A DNA stretch of 64,000 bases from Aplysia californica (Eukaryota; Mollusca; Gastropoda; Aplysiida; Aplysiidae): positions 587,319-651,318 of the forward strand of contig NW_004797526.1 in the NCBI RefSeq assembly GCF_000002075.1, written 5' to 3'. The translations under genes were made by a program, and so were the position numbers. The notes under the pieces are model-generated. The model was not told where the DNA came from, ran no database searches, and worked only from the letters and a program-made list of their open reading frames with translations. Below are positions 1-12,200 of the stretch, one piece after another (within the stretch, counting starts at the first letter, position 1; each line of letters begins with the position of its first letter).

Positions 1-1427
1 GTGTGTGTGTGTGTATGTTGAAGTCCTTCAGAGACATTTTCAGAATGTCTTTGTTACACTTTTTTTGGTGCGCCAACCTCACAGTACTCACACATACACA
101 CACACACACACTGATGACAGTTCGGAATAGGACACTGCGAGTCGTCGTGCCTACCTTATCCATGTGTATCAATTACACCGTTCACAACTGGGCGGTTTTT
201 GTCGAGTTGTTTTTATTGGTGGAGGGTTGGGGGTATTTTTCGGCTTAAATTGCATAAAAACAAAAGGGCACGGCTAAACGATTACGTGTTTGAAATAGTG
301 ATTTAGAATAAAGACTGCTGGTGCTGATCCACCAAAACTCTACTTGCATAACAATTTTGGAGAGGTTTGCGAAGTCATTTCACAACACATAATTGGGCTG
401 TGACGAGATGACCGTGTGATGAAATGACCGGTTTCCCACTCCTACTCTCACTCTCAGCGTGGCGTTCGTGATAACAATAACGTAGGCCACGCTCTCAGGC
501 TGCGATCAAGAAAAGAATCCACATCATGATGTCTTCTGTGTAGGTAACAGGTGAACCAGTCCGACTGAGGCTATAAATAATAACTGTAGATCTAGGCATC
601 TGAGATGATGCAGAAATTCTCAAACTGTCTGACGTTTAGTCTCCATTGAGACAGCTTTCCTTATAATTCGTTTTAACTTAGTCACTACACCGGGTTTCGG
701 GTCCAAAAGAGTTTTACTGCACTTGGAACACAAATACATGTAGGCCTATGTCACATACGTGCCGCTACACTGTGTTTTACTGTAAAAGTACCTCGAAAAT
801 ACTGGCAAAATTCAAATTCGAGTAAGAACTCAGGAGAGAAAAAGTCGACTGCTGGTTAAAAATCTGCAGTGCACATTATTTTTATGCATGTGACTCGTGA
901 CCGTTTTTTTCCCCCGACTCCGCAAGGCCCCTTGCCTTCAGGCAGCCACATTCCGATTTCGAGGGCGCAGCTAAACCTCGCTGTACTGCCAGCCTTGCTT
1001 TTAACGCCCAGGTTTTGCCAATGTACGAAAAGAGACGCCCATATAAACTTGCGTCTTTATACCAACTGTCTGAATTGTGCGGTCCTTTTCAAACTAATGT
1101 AAATTTGCCCTGACCTACCGCCAACGAACTGGCAGCCAGGGGTACACTACACAACGTGCACGACACTCATAGGCGGCTGCTTCAGGGTCTTTTCCCCACA
1201 CACGTCTCTGCGAGCTTGGCATTCTCTAGAGGTTGTCGTTGATTTCTTCCTTACTATAGAAATGCTATTATTTTTAATTAAGCTTAGGAATAAAGAAGAG
1301 AGAAGACTAGAGGAGGCGGGGCTGAAAGAAGAGAAAGTGTATAATGAAGGCAGATGACAGAACAGGGCAAGAAAACAGGAAAGGGGGTGAATGGAGGAAA
1401 TTACAGTGAAGACAATTTTGTTGTTGT

Positions 1428-1500
1428 TGAAAGGTATTGAACCTGTGACCTCTTGAATGAGAGGCAAACACCGTACCTCTAGACCACGAAAACCCCAGGA
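1428..1500 (-). repeat. Degenerate tRNA-Glu-like SINE head
   Basis: On the minus strand there is an A-box-like TGGTCTAGAGGTACGG, an anticodon-loop-like CTCTCAT (anticodon position CTC) and a B-box-like GGTTCAATACC. The spacing is as in tRNA-Glu/Asp. The acceptor and T stems do not pair, so this is a SINE head or tRNA pseudogene, not a working tRNA gene. Confidence 0.4.
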
Positions 1501-4500
1501 ATAACGCTTTCAATCTGAAATAAGTAACACTAAAAGGAATTCTGAAGTGTACCCAGAAAGGCCTAAAGTTCAGTGATGATTTTGAAATCTACAGAGGAAA
1601 AGATTACAAGACCAAATGACACGAGATTTAAAAAAAAAATTTATTTGCTATTCTCATCATGTTAAGCACATACAACTAATAAACCCAGAAACAACAAAAA
1701 CAACCAAATAACCACTGTCAATTTCATGATAAGCAATAACAATACATGGAACTTACAAAAAAGCCCTGAACACATTGGTGCAAAAGATCATACATACTGC
1801 ATGCACTTACATTGAAACAATATTACACCAGCGTTATCACCCTAGCAATAACGAAAAATAACAACAGAAAACAAGGGGAACTAAAACAGAAACTTAATAA
1901 AATTTTCTTGAGAAAACAATCTTCAATTTCTTTCCTCTATAAAATAAGAAAATTAAAGTTAAATTATGTAAAAAATTACATGAGGAGGGAGTGCTTTCCC
2001 TCCAGACAATAATCCTTCATTAATTTATATATGCCTTGTTTAATTTTTTTTTTACAGGAAAAGTCATATCATTAATACCTTTCGCCAATCCTACCTTCAT
2101 TTATTTTTTTTTTAATGTAGTAGGCAACGGCTGAAATTCTATCTCCCCCTCCCCATTACAATGACAATATAAATGATATGGTATATTACAGCATAGGAAG
2201 CCGAGGGGAGGAGCAAGGAAATAAAGATTTAAAAAAAAGAATTTTGACACTGATATTATCCAGCACTTTCTTCATTGCGCTGCAGGAATGCTAAAGTGTT
2301 GGAATGAAACACAGTTGAAATAATATTGTAGAGGTAATAACAAATTAGTCACATTAGTTATGGAGCTAACCGAAATTAAAATATGACAAAACAAATGAGA
2401 AAACACCAAACAAAGAAAAAAAGACATAAAGTTCAATAAAGCATAACACACCCATCCCACTTTAAACATGCATACCAACCTTTCATTCCTGAATTAAAGA
2501 CAAAAAACAATCTAACCGCTCATTTTGAATCATTCCCAGACATTTCATCAAGCATTATTCTAATACTGGTCTGGTCCTTTACAAAGCACAGCTGAACAAT
2601 AATGAGCTGCAAGATCCCTTTCACTTGTCTTCAAGGTTCAAAGGAAAAGGCTGAGGACATTGATGGGTTAGCCATAAATCTCTCTGCTTTTTGCTCCGAC
2701 TCTGAGGATAGTTATCAATGTGCATAAAAGTCTAAAGAAATATACTGTTGTGACACACTAACTTCCCTTCATTCCGACACTACTGGGGGAGCCAACTGAG
2801 ACCTACTTCAGGGTGGCAACAGGCAGTCATCTACAATCATTGACTGCCATATGTACAGAAGTTACAAGTAAAATATGGCAGCCAGTTTACATGAGGCAGT
2901 TACACAGAACAAAGCTAAGCAGGGAAACAAATAAAAAATAGACATCACAAAGTTTAAATTCTAAAAGAACTAATTCTTGAGTGTATATGAAAGGTTTCAG
3001 AACAAAAGACAAAAGCAGAACTACAGCTGTATCTGAATCTGTACTGACATTTAAACTGGTGTAATAATTTACTTTTTCATGCTTGACTTTCTCAAGGAAA
3101 CCCACAAACTGTTTTACATTAGAACTTTTACAAAGAATTTTTTGATACTAGAAAAAAAAAAAAAAATTCATAATTGCCCATCCTAAATACACTTTTCACG
3201 CAACGCTTAGTGTCAATATCAGCCAAAAGAAACAAAAACACGCACACGCAACAAACTTATGAGAGGCAGTATCAATACTGTACTTGTATCACTGAGACAA
3301 AAATACATCTAAAATGTTTGTAAGTACAAATGCCAGTCAGACAAACAATCGCCTATGTAATAGACCTAACAACCTCTCCATACATGCAAAAACAAATCCA
3401 AACTGCAGAACTACTCACTCAAAGAGACGTCATTCAAACCTGTTTTCGGAAAACATGCACTGGAGTAATAATCAGGCTCATCTGCTCGCCGGTGAAAAAC
3501 TGACTTTGATTCCCATGAGGTAAAGATGCCCTATTTGAGTATCTCATCTCTGTCTTCCTGCCCCGATGTGCTATCCACCTCAGCCCCGATAGGCAGGGTT
3601 AACACCTTAGTGACCAGCAACATGTATACTTATTCATGTTTTCTATTTCCAAGTCAAGCAGAAGCTTACCCTCACACTCTATTCTCTTATTGAAACGAAA
3701 CCAGATCCAGATCTGTCTTTAAAAATGGTTACACCCCCCCTCCCCCGACCAAATTTATATTTAATAACCCCAAACCCCCATCAAACAACCCAACCTTTTT
3801 AAAGTGAAAAAATACTTCACAAATTTCTTATATGGATTCTGGGAGTGAAGATAGTGGTGATAAGCATGCTGGAGTCATTCAAATGTAAGTGCACAAGGTG
3901 CATAATTTTTCTAAAAATAGGCGGCAGCCTTGGTCCTGGGCGAGTGATAGACTAATGAAGGGTGCCCACTAAGGCGTTAAAGCAGCCCATCTCTGAAGTA
4001 ATCTAAATTGTGTTGAGGGATGTACAACATTTACTGTTTATAAAAAAAAACTAGCTGCTCAATTTGTTCGTTAGAGCAAAACAGTTCCAATTTGAGCCAA
4101 ACCCATGATGTTATAATAAAAACACTTGTTCTTTCAACTCAAATATATATGAAAATGCATTTTGTATTCTTTTGCTTCTAAAACATTGCAACAATTACGA
4201 TTGAGGTATTTATAAAAAAAATAAAATAAAGAACTATCATTTGAATAAAGACATAAAGCATAATATCATCCAGCTGTTTAGATGCACTATGCCCAAAATT
4301 TTGAAAAAAAATCAATTATTGCAATTTAATAAAAATAATCTGTGGAATTAGATCTAGTTGAACTGGCTAAAGAAATATTGTCGAAATTAAAAAATTTCAT
4401 TTTGACGACCCCCCCCCCAAAAAAAAAGAAAAAAAGGGCAAAAGCAAGAAAAGCAGCACAATGTAGGTACAATTGTTAAACGAATGATGAAACCAGTTTT

Positions 4501-5528
4501 TTAAAAACATTTGTCCTAAAAAATTTTACTTCCTCGGCTTTGTTCACTTGAACAACTTGCTGACGATACGCATTATTGCAGGGAAGTAACAGCATAGAGC
4601 AGAGAGAAGGCATGGTGAACTGTTACCATGCACCTCAATTTAATTTAGTAGCATAATTTCAAGAGCAACAACAAATGCTTTGACGATGAATACATGTTTG
4701 AGAAACACATGGAAATCACAAGGCATAGTCATATTTTCATGGTGAAATCCTTACCACTTCACTGATCTTCTTTTTGTGACCATAAATTAAAAAAAAGTAA
4801 ACTGTTAAATTTTTCACGAAGACACCTCCAATAAATGATTAATAATTCAATTACAAAATCAACTGTCATCATCCTACGCATAGAGCACAAAAGTGAAAGA
4901 AGAAATGAAAGCTCTCGATGGCAAATCTATGCATTAACCATTCTGTTTTTCTTTCGAATAGAACTGTGGGTGCCACCAACAGATTTGCGCAAAATTGAGA
5001 AATCCTCCGGTGGAAATTAAAAAAACCAGAGCTAAAAAGCCACTCCCCTTTGAATCTTCCTTGCCTAACCTCCTCTTTCTAATTTCAGCTTGCAGTCATT
5101 TTCATCTATTCACATCCTCTTGGGGATTTGACCCAAGGCCACCTGCACCATAGACAACCATGACACAAACTGAGGTATAGGTGAGCAAGCACCTCCATCG
5201 GGCACTAGAAAAATAAAAGTATAATACATCACCAACCCTCTCCCACAAGCCTACTTTTTCCCCCAGAAAAACATGGACAAGAGTTAAAAATGTTCCACAC
5301 AAACAGAATAAAAGAAAAACAGCACTGAACTTTTCAACTCTCAGCCAGAACCCTAGTCTCCTATGCTTCATTATGGAAAGAAAAGCCAACTAGCTCATTG
5401 CAGAAAAAAAAAGACTAGAATGTTCTGTCTCTCGCACATGATGCTTGTGGGGTCGGGAGTATTGTGTGCCTTCTGTGTCATCCATGACCACAACAAATTT
5501 GATAAACATCAGCTATTTCCCCTTTTTT

Positions 5529-5655
5529 AGTTTTAGTAGAGGTTTTACGGTGCTCGCAACTGCAAAAGGTCATATGAGCGCCAGATGATTAGAGGTGTTA
5601 CAAGAGAGTAACAAACATAAAAAAGAAGAAGGGGAGATAAGGACGATAGATGTTT
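5529..5655 (-). repeat. SINE, truncated copy of the GCCGTAAAACC-tail family
   Basis: This matches the copies at 9592-9761 and 59309-59492 from AGTTTTAGTAGAGG to GATAGATGTTT, then diverges. The family tail on the minus strand reads TTGCGAGCACCGTAAAACC, like the 3' ends of many mollusc and other lophotrochozoan SINEs. Confidence 0.65.
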
Positions 5656-6004
5656 TTCCCCACGAAGGATGCCAAAATCAAAACATCTTCCCTGATCTGC
5701 AAAAACTAGAATGGGATTCAAGCATATACCGGAAGATAACACCCATCTGAATTAATATAGAGCTGAGGGAAATATATCTTTAAAAAAGGATAAAATTAAA
5801 TCTAGTAACTCACATCTAAAAACAACCTCCCTTAAAATTTTTTGTCAAATCCATAAAGATTATTGTGCCATAAAAATGGGTACCTGCCGCAGTAGTAACA
5901 TGTTCAGTCAAACAGGTAAGCCATATACATACATATATATATACACATTCCACATCATTGATTTCGTTCTTGACAGAAGTCCTGTCAAGTACAAAATACC
6001 CTCA

Positions 6005-6010
6005 TTTATT
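6005..6010 (-). promoter_or_regulatory. Candidate polyadenylation signal of usp3
   Basis: Reads AATAAA on the minus strand 244 nt after the usp3 stop codon. It is followed within about 50 nt by GT-rich sequence (TGTGGAATGTG), as expected of a downstream element. Other AATAAA matches lie further downstream, so this is only the nearest good candidate. Confidence 0.4.
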
Positions 6011-6253
6011 CACATTTGGTGATGAAACTTCTTGCAGAACAGCAAGGTCATCGGAAACAAAAACAACAACAACAAAAAAAGAGAACACTTGAATCAACAA
6101 AATATTACATGGTATGAAAGACAACTTTGTGTCTGGCTCACATGAAGGATGGCGGACAGTGTTTTTTACACATAACCACTAGCAACAACACAAAAACATA
6201 CTGATCGTCATCATCACTCCACAGCCCACAGAAGGGAAGAAGTTCAGAAACTC

Positions 6254-9200
6254 TCACTTTTGCTTTGAGGTGGACACAATTTTGTTCTTTTTATGATTGT
6301 CTATATCTCCAGAGCTGAGTTCGGAGACGTGCTGCTGCTGCTGCTGCTTCTGCTGCCCATTGAGACTGCTCTGTGCACGGACGCAGAGACTGTCTGGTAG
6401 CCGGATCTCTCTTCGCACATAAAACATGATGTAAGCTTTGCAACGCATCACAGTCTCCACTTCACATGCAGTCACAGTGCTGTCATTGAAGTGATACCAT
6501 TGCCCTGGAAATAAAAATTAGCAAAGCTCCTCAATCATTCTGTAACACTAACTATGGATTATTTCTAGATCTTATGTCATAACACTGCTTGCAAACAGTA
6601 CCCATTCAGTCTTAACCCCTTTGTATCCTTATGATGTACCTGGTCCATCATGAAAATGTGTAATTTTTAGCTTTGTGATGTATCATGGACATAATGAAAG
6701 TCGGCAAAATTCGCCATTCCTGGTAGCCTACATGACGTTACATTACGTCACGTTAATCAGCTGAATCTAATTCTCCTGTACGAAGATTTAGCCACGAGCC
6801 TAGTGAGGATTCCCATTCAAGAATAAAAATGCACTTGTACCTAAATTCATCAGTATTACTTCACTGCTAGGCTTGCAAGTGATGCAATAAACACAGTTCA
6901 AGTCTTGCGGATGGCCACATGTTCTCGCAAACCGTAAACATCAAAATGACTCCACACTTTTCCCTAACACAGCAAGCAGAGCACAAAACCCTGTACAAAA
7001 CATTTTTTTCCCCTGAAACAAAAACTGATAACCCAACAGACCTGTTTTTGTTGACGCAGAAATCTTTGAATTATGAACTACAAATATGATTAATACCTAG
7101 CTAGCATCCTTGTTATATCTTCTGACAAATTGGATTTCATTTTTACTGCCATACTTTGTCATGTGAGACAAAGAATAAATTTGGGATCTGCACTAAGGCA
7201 AAGCCTCTCTTAAGTAAAGAAATTACAAAATACTTACAGGTAAAGGAAAGTTAAGAACACATTCAACCTCCGCTAAAAAAGTGTGAATTGAAAAATTTGT
7301 GAACCTGAAAAACCAAGAATAACCCAAAAACAAGCATACCTTCATATGTAGCATACGCTGTATAGTGCCCGGACCCAGCACTGAAAGAGAAAATTGATAT
7401 CAAATGACAATTTACATGCAAAGCCAGACATTCAAGTTTTACAGTTACCCTTTAACTTTACCGAAACTTGATTTCTCCTGCTTTGATTTAAAAGGGAATG
7501 ATTTAAAGACAAACTTAATGTACAATGCCAATTATGCATGAAACTTAAAAGCGCAAATATCATAAGCCCCCCCCCCCCCCGATAATAGAATGCTTGTCTA
7601 TAAACCATCACGTTGGATAAAAAACAATTAAGCTACTCCTCCTTTCCCATTTTGACAAAGTCATTACCTCACTACATTACAATATGTGCAATTCTTTCTC
7701 TGTGTATTGACCGCATTGAGAAACAGATAACACTCTTTTAACAAAGTGAACATGAAAAATATCAAACCATAAAATCCACATAACAACAACACTTTTGTGT
7801 GTTTCCTCATTCACCGATACAAGTGGAATGAACAAATATCAAAAGTTTAGTACTGCAAGGACAATACAGTTGAACCTGTGTAAGACAGAATCGCAAGGGA
7901 GCCAGAAAAAAATTTCGTCTTAGACAGGATAATTTAGTGGGGGAATGGGGGTTCAAAGGCCCAGCCAGAGGGGTCAAGGGTCACTTGTCTGGTAGGCAAG
8001 CAATCACAAGTGGTCAAAACTTCACACCTCTCAGCTGCTATCCTCTCTGATAATGACATGTGTCAGTCTTACTTATCCAATTACCACCAGTGCTTGTATT
8101 TCATAGGACTGCTGTTTTGACCTATTAAAAACAGAAACGTTAGAACCTCTTTTCTTCCACCCTTAGCCCCACCCATCGATGTAATAAGCACATACAACCA
8201 ATGCCACCCCTCACTGCCATGTAACAACGATTCGAGGAACTCTTTTCTCGGCTGGCTGTAGAATCAGGGCAGCAGGCATTGGTCAAACTAATTTCCCCCC
8301 TCTGGCTACCAATGAAAGTTTCCACTCTGGAGCAGAACTTGAGCACTTTCACTGGCACTTGTGAGATTTTACACCCACACCACCCTGACCATCTTTAATG
8401 TTCAGGGCTCACATAGACAGGGTAACATGTACCCTCAAATTGCACCCGTAATCCCCTTCCTCGCCTGGCGACGTGGCGTTAACTTTAGAGTCGGCGGAGG
8501 GAACCAAACTTGCGAGTTTTGTTTCAAATCAGGGCTGAACGGGCAGATCCGTAAAACCCTCGGAAGGGAGCGGATTTTGGTTTCCTTTTCCGTTTCACAC
8601 AGGTAATTAAAGAGGAATATATCAAGGGGGGAGCGGGGAGATTCCGTTAAGACAGGTTCGACTGTATAAAAAGTTTACTTTTCAAAGCCACAGTGTAACA
8701 AAAGCAGTTCCAACAGTGATCGTTTAAGGAAAATCTTTCAACAACGGACAAACAGCGGGTAAAAGTTCACTACTTGACAGTAGTTTCATACACACCCTTT
8801 ATTTTTCAGGTTAGGGCATGTATTCTACAAATGGGCCATTCCACGAAAAAAATGAAAGTGCAGTGGCACACATAATATGGGCATGACAAGCTGAAAAATT
8901 TTAAAACTGTGATGATAAGGCTGGGGTTTATTTTCCTTTTGTCTTGTTAGAGGAGGGTTGCATATATTAATAATAATATTTATTAAAAAAAACAAAAAAA
9001 AAACAACAACCCCAAACTTATCCAATTAATGACTGAATTCAAATGGTAGTATAGCGCCACGTTTTCCAGCATGCACATAACAACTATTATTACTCCAGCA
9101 GATCCTAGAATGGCTCTATCAATGCATAACACTGTGTCAGCATTACACAAGTCACAACAGTTACTTTTTTATGGAATGGCCCATACAACATATGAAGCTG

Positions 9201-12200
9201 ATAGACCACGAAAAAAACCCATCAAAAAACCGCCCACCATCATGATTTTGTCTATCTGTACATTTTGCCAAACACTTAAAGGAAAAGGTTGCCTCGGTCA
9301 AGACAACAAAGTAATTACCCAGAGCCATGGTGCACTATGACAGCAGCCAGATCATATAAATTGCTCCCACAAAAGCTCCCTCTGGTTTCATGCTGAGGAA
9401 AAAACAAACAAACCAGTAAACAAAATGCTTACAACAATTCCTTTGATTTAATTTTAAAAAAGTAACATTTAATATATTTTGTTTCCTGTCAGTCTCTGAG
9501 CTGCAGCAATAAGCCACTGCTTTGCTACAGACACCAATCTCAAAGGCAACGCTCAGCCAAGCATAAAACAAGCTAGCTACGTCACCTTTCAATTTTAGTT
9601 TTAGTAGAGGTGTTACGGCGCTCGCAACAGCATAAGGTCATATGAGTTAAAGGTGCTACAAGAGAGTAACAAACATAAAAAAGAAGAAGGGGAGGTAAGG
9701 ACGATAGATGTTTGATAGGAAAGAAGAAGCAAACCACACCAGAGCACCCGCCAACCACCCTCGTCACCTTTCAGAAAGGTAGAGTTGTGTGTATAGTTGA
9801 AGACAAAACATCAAAACTTCCTGAAGGAAGAAACAATGATAAAAAACAAATTGTGAGGACAAGGAAGAGATCTACCCACCCATGAGTACTACTGTTTAAA
9901 AATCTCAACCTTCCAATGACATACCATCAAATGCAACAGGGGCAGACCTCAAATGTTATATTTTAATATTTTCTGCTGCTCAATTTTCCGTATCATCACT
10001 TACAGATTACGAAAAAAAAAGGAAGTTTACATGGACCCTTAACTAAAGCAATCAATATGAGCACAGGCAAATCTACGAAATTGAACTGCTGGATGGCTGT
10101 TCACAGAGTTTGAACACAATAACAGCAACCTCATTATCTACATTTGTTATGAAAATGTCAGAATAACAGCGACAGGAAAAAACCCACCAAAATAATAAAT
10201 CCAAGCTAGCCACACATCTTCAAACAACAAACCAGAGCCCCTTTCAAATTAAATAAAAAAACGCCTTGCCTTTGACTTTGACCAATCAAAAAAAATTTAA
10301 AATTTGAGACCCAGAAAGAAAAGTCATATATCTCAAAGATAACTAAAACAATAAAAACAAGCCCAAGCAAGCTACAAATCCTTAGCTAACAAACAACAAC
10401 TGTTTGACAAAATAAGGAAGTTTCCCCTTTCAAATTAAATCAAGAATGCCTTGCTTTCGACTTTGACCAAATTCGCAAATTAAATTCGACACCCAAAAAG
10501 AAACACCACATCTCATAGGTTACCCACAAACCAACAACTCATGAACTTTTACATGTAATCTACCTTGACTTAAGAAAACAAAAATACTCTTCCAACAACA
10601 TAAAAAAGGACTATACAATACATCACTCACACACCTACATGTACTAACTAATATGATAAACAAAAATGCTCAACTCACCAAATTGTTTAGAACATATGTG
10701 TTCATGTCCAGCCCCTGAATTGGAAATTCAACAAACGTTTCCACTTTTAATCGGCAGAACATACTCCATCTGAACCTCTTCAAATGTAGACAAAGGACCT
10801 TGAAGGCAAAAAGAAAAAAAAAATGAAAGAAAAAGTCATGCAAAACATTTTAACTATTAGACATTTTCACTTAACCCCTTTGTACCCCCCGGGGCAGTGC
10901 CACTGACTGTAATGTCTTTAGGCCATTCCCAAAGGGCGGGACATTTCTCGTTCAAGCACAGTAGAATTGTAAATGGGCTGATTCGTCATGTCACGCTCAT
11001 AACTGTGCCTGATCTTCAACAGGGAGCTGCTGCTTTTTCTTTCCAAATCCTTACTATTGTCATTTTTCCTCTACTTCTTTTGTATGTTTGTCACTCTCTT
11101 CTGACCTGCTATTTCCGGGGTGCCTTGATAGTCGAAGCCCACCTTGTGCTGTTGACGTTAGAGAGGTGAGCAGAGTAAGTCTGATTCCCTGTAAAGACTT
11201 CTCTGTTGACACCCGCCCCTTGGCGCTCATATGACCTTATGCAGTTGCGAGTGTAGTAAAACACTCTACTATATAAAAAAAAATATAACCCCTTTGTTCC
11301 CTTACAATGTACTAAACACCAATATGACTTTTAAAAGGCAGACAATTTCACTCTTTGACTTAGATTTGGAAGTTTTTCCACATTATGAGTAAGATGGGGG
11401 GGGGGGGAAAGAGAATATAACGAATGAAAAAAAGTGAAGACAGTGACACTATCGAAGATCCAGGGTTCGAAATATGACTGGATCGTGAGTCCAATAACAC
11501 TGAGATATGAGACTGCTGTCCTGGCGAACGAGTTTAGAAGAAAATCATTGCCGATAGTAATAACGCACACCCCCCTACCCCAAGCCCCAATTCAAATGGC
11601 TTCTGTAAAATCTCTTCAAATTCTTTAAAGATTGTACACGTATGTTATAGCAAACTCAAATTGGGAAATAGTAAGAATAACCAATGAATAAGTATACACC
11701 AAAAATAGAAAAATAAAAAGGACAAAAATGTGAATACATTTTCTTACATTTGGCAGTCTGCGGATCCAAAATTTTTTTGTTGATCTTTGTCTTTTCTTGC
11801 AATTGTTACACATATACAACTCAGAATCTTCCAACTCTTCAACATCTGTGAAACTTGAGAGACAATCTGAAGAAAAGAGCAAAATTGAAAACTATCTTAG
11901 CATTTCTGTTTCACAAAACATATAATTCAAACAAAACAAAACAAAAGGATGACAGTTTTTTACTTTCCCTTCAACAGCAATGGATACGCCAGTGTATAAA
12001 AAATATGTAGACTATTTCCTTCATTCTCCCTTCAATAACAATGGTCCCAATGACAAACAAAAGAAGTAGATAATCTCTAGATGCTAAGTAGACATTATCA
12101 TGATGAAGGGCTCAATAGTAAACCCCACAACACTTAAGAATTCTTGAACAGAACTGACATAACTGATGAGAATGACTTTTATACTGGACGTTTTGACCAT

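Larger units (their letters stand above)
1..6253. other. Non-coding region downstream of usp3
   Basis: No open frame here is long or has recognisable domain content. The sequence is AT-rich, begins in a GT microsatellite, and holds a degenerate tRNA-like SINE (about 1428-1500) and a partial SINE (5529-5655). The last few hundred bases are probably the usp3 3' UTR. A weak tRNA-like B box (GGGTCAAATCCC, minus strand near 5120-5140) was seen but not called. Confidence 0.6.

Noticed and set aside
6611-11300. TTAACCCCTTTGTA-like starts at 6612, 10873 and 11284
   Set aside because: They look like piggyBac-type left ends but no inverted right end could be paired, so no element was called.
11440-11525. 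GGTTCGAAA near 11465 as a tRNA B box
   Set aside because: No A box or clover-leaf stems at the right spacing on either strand.
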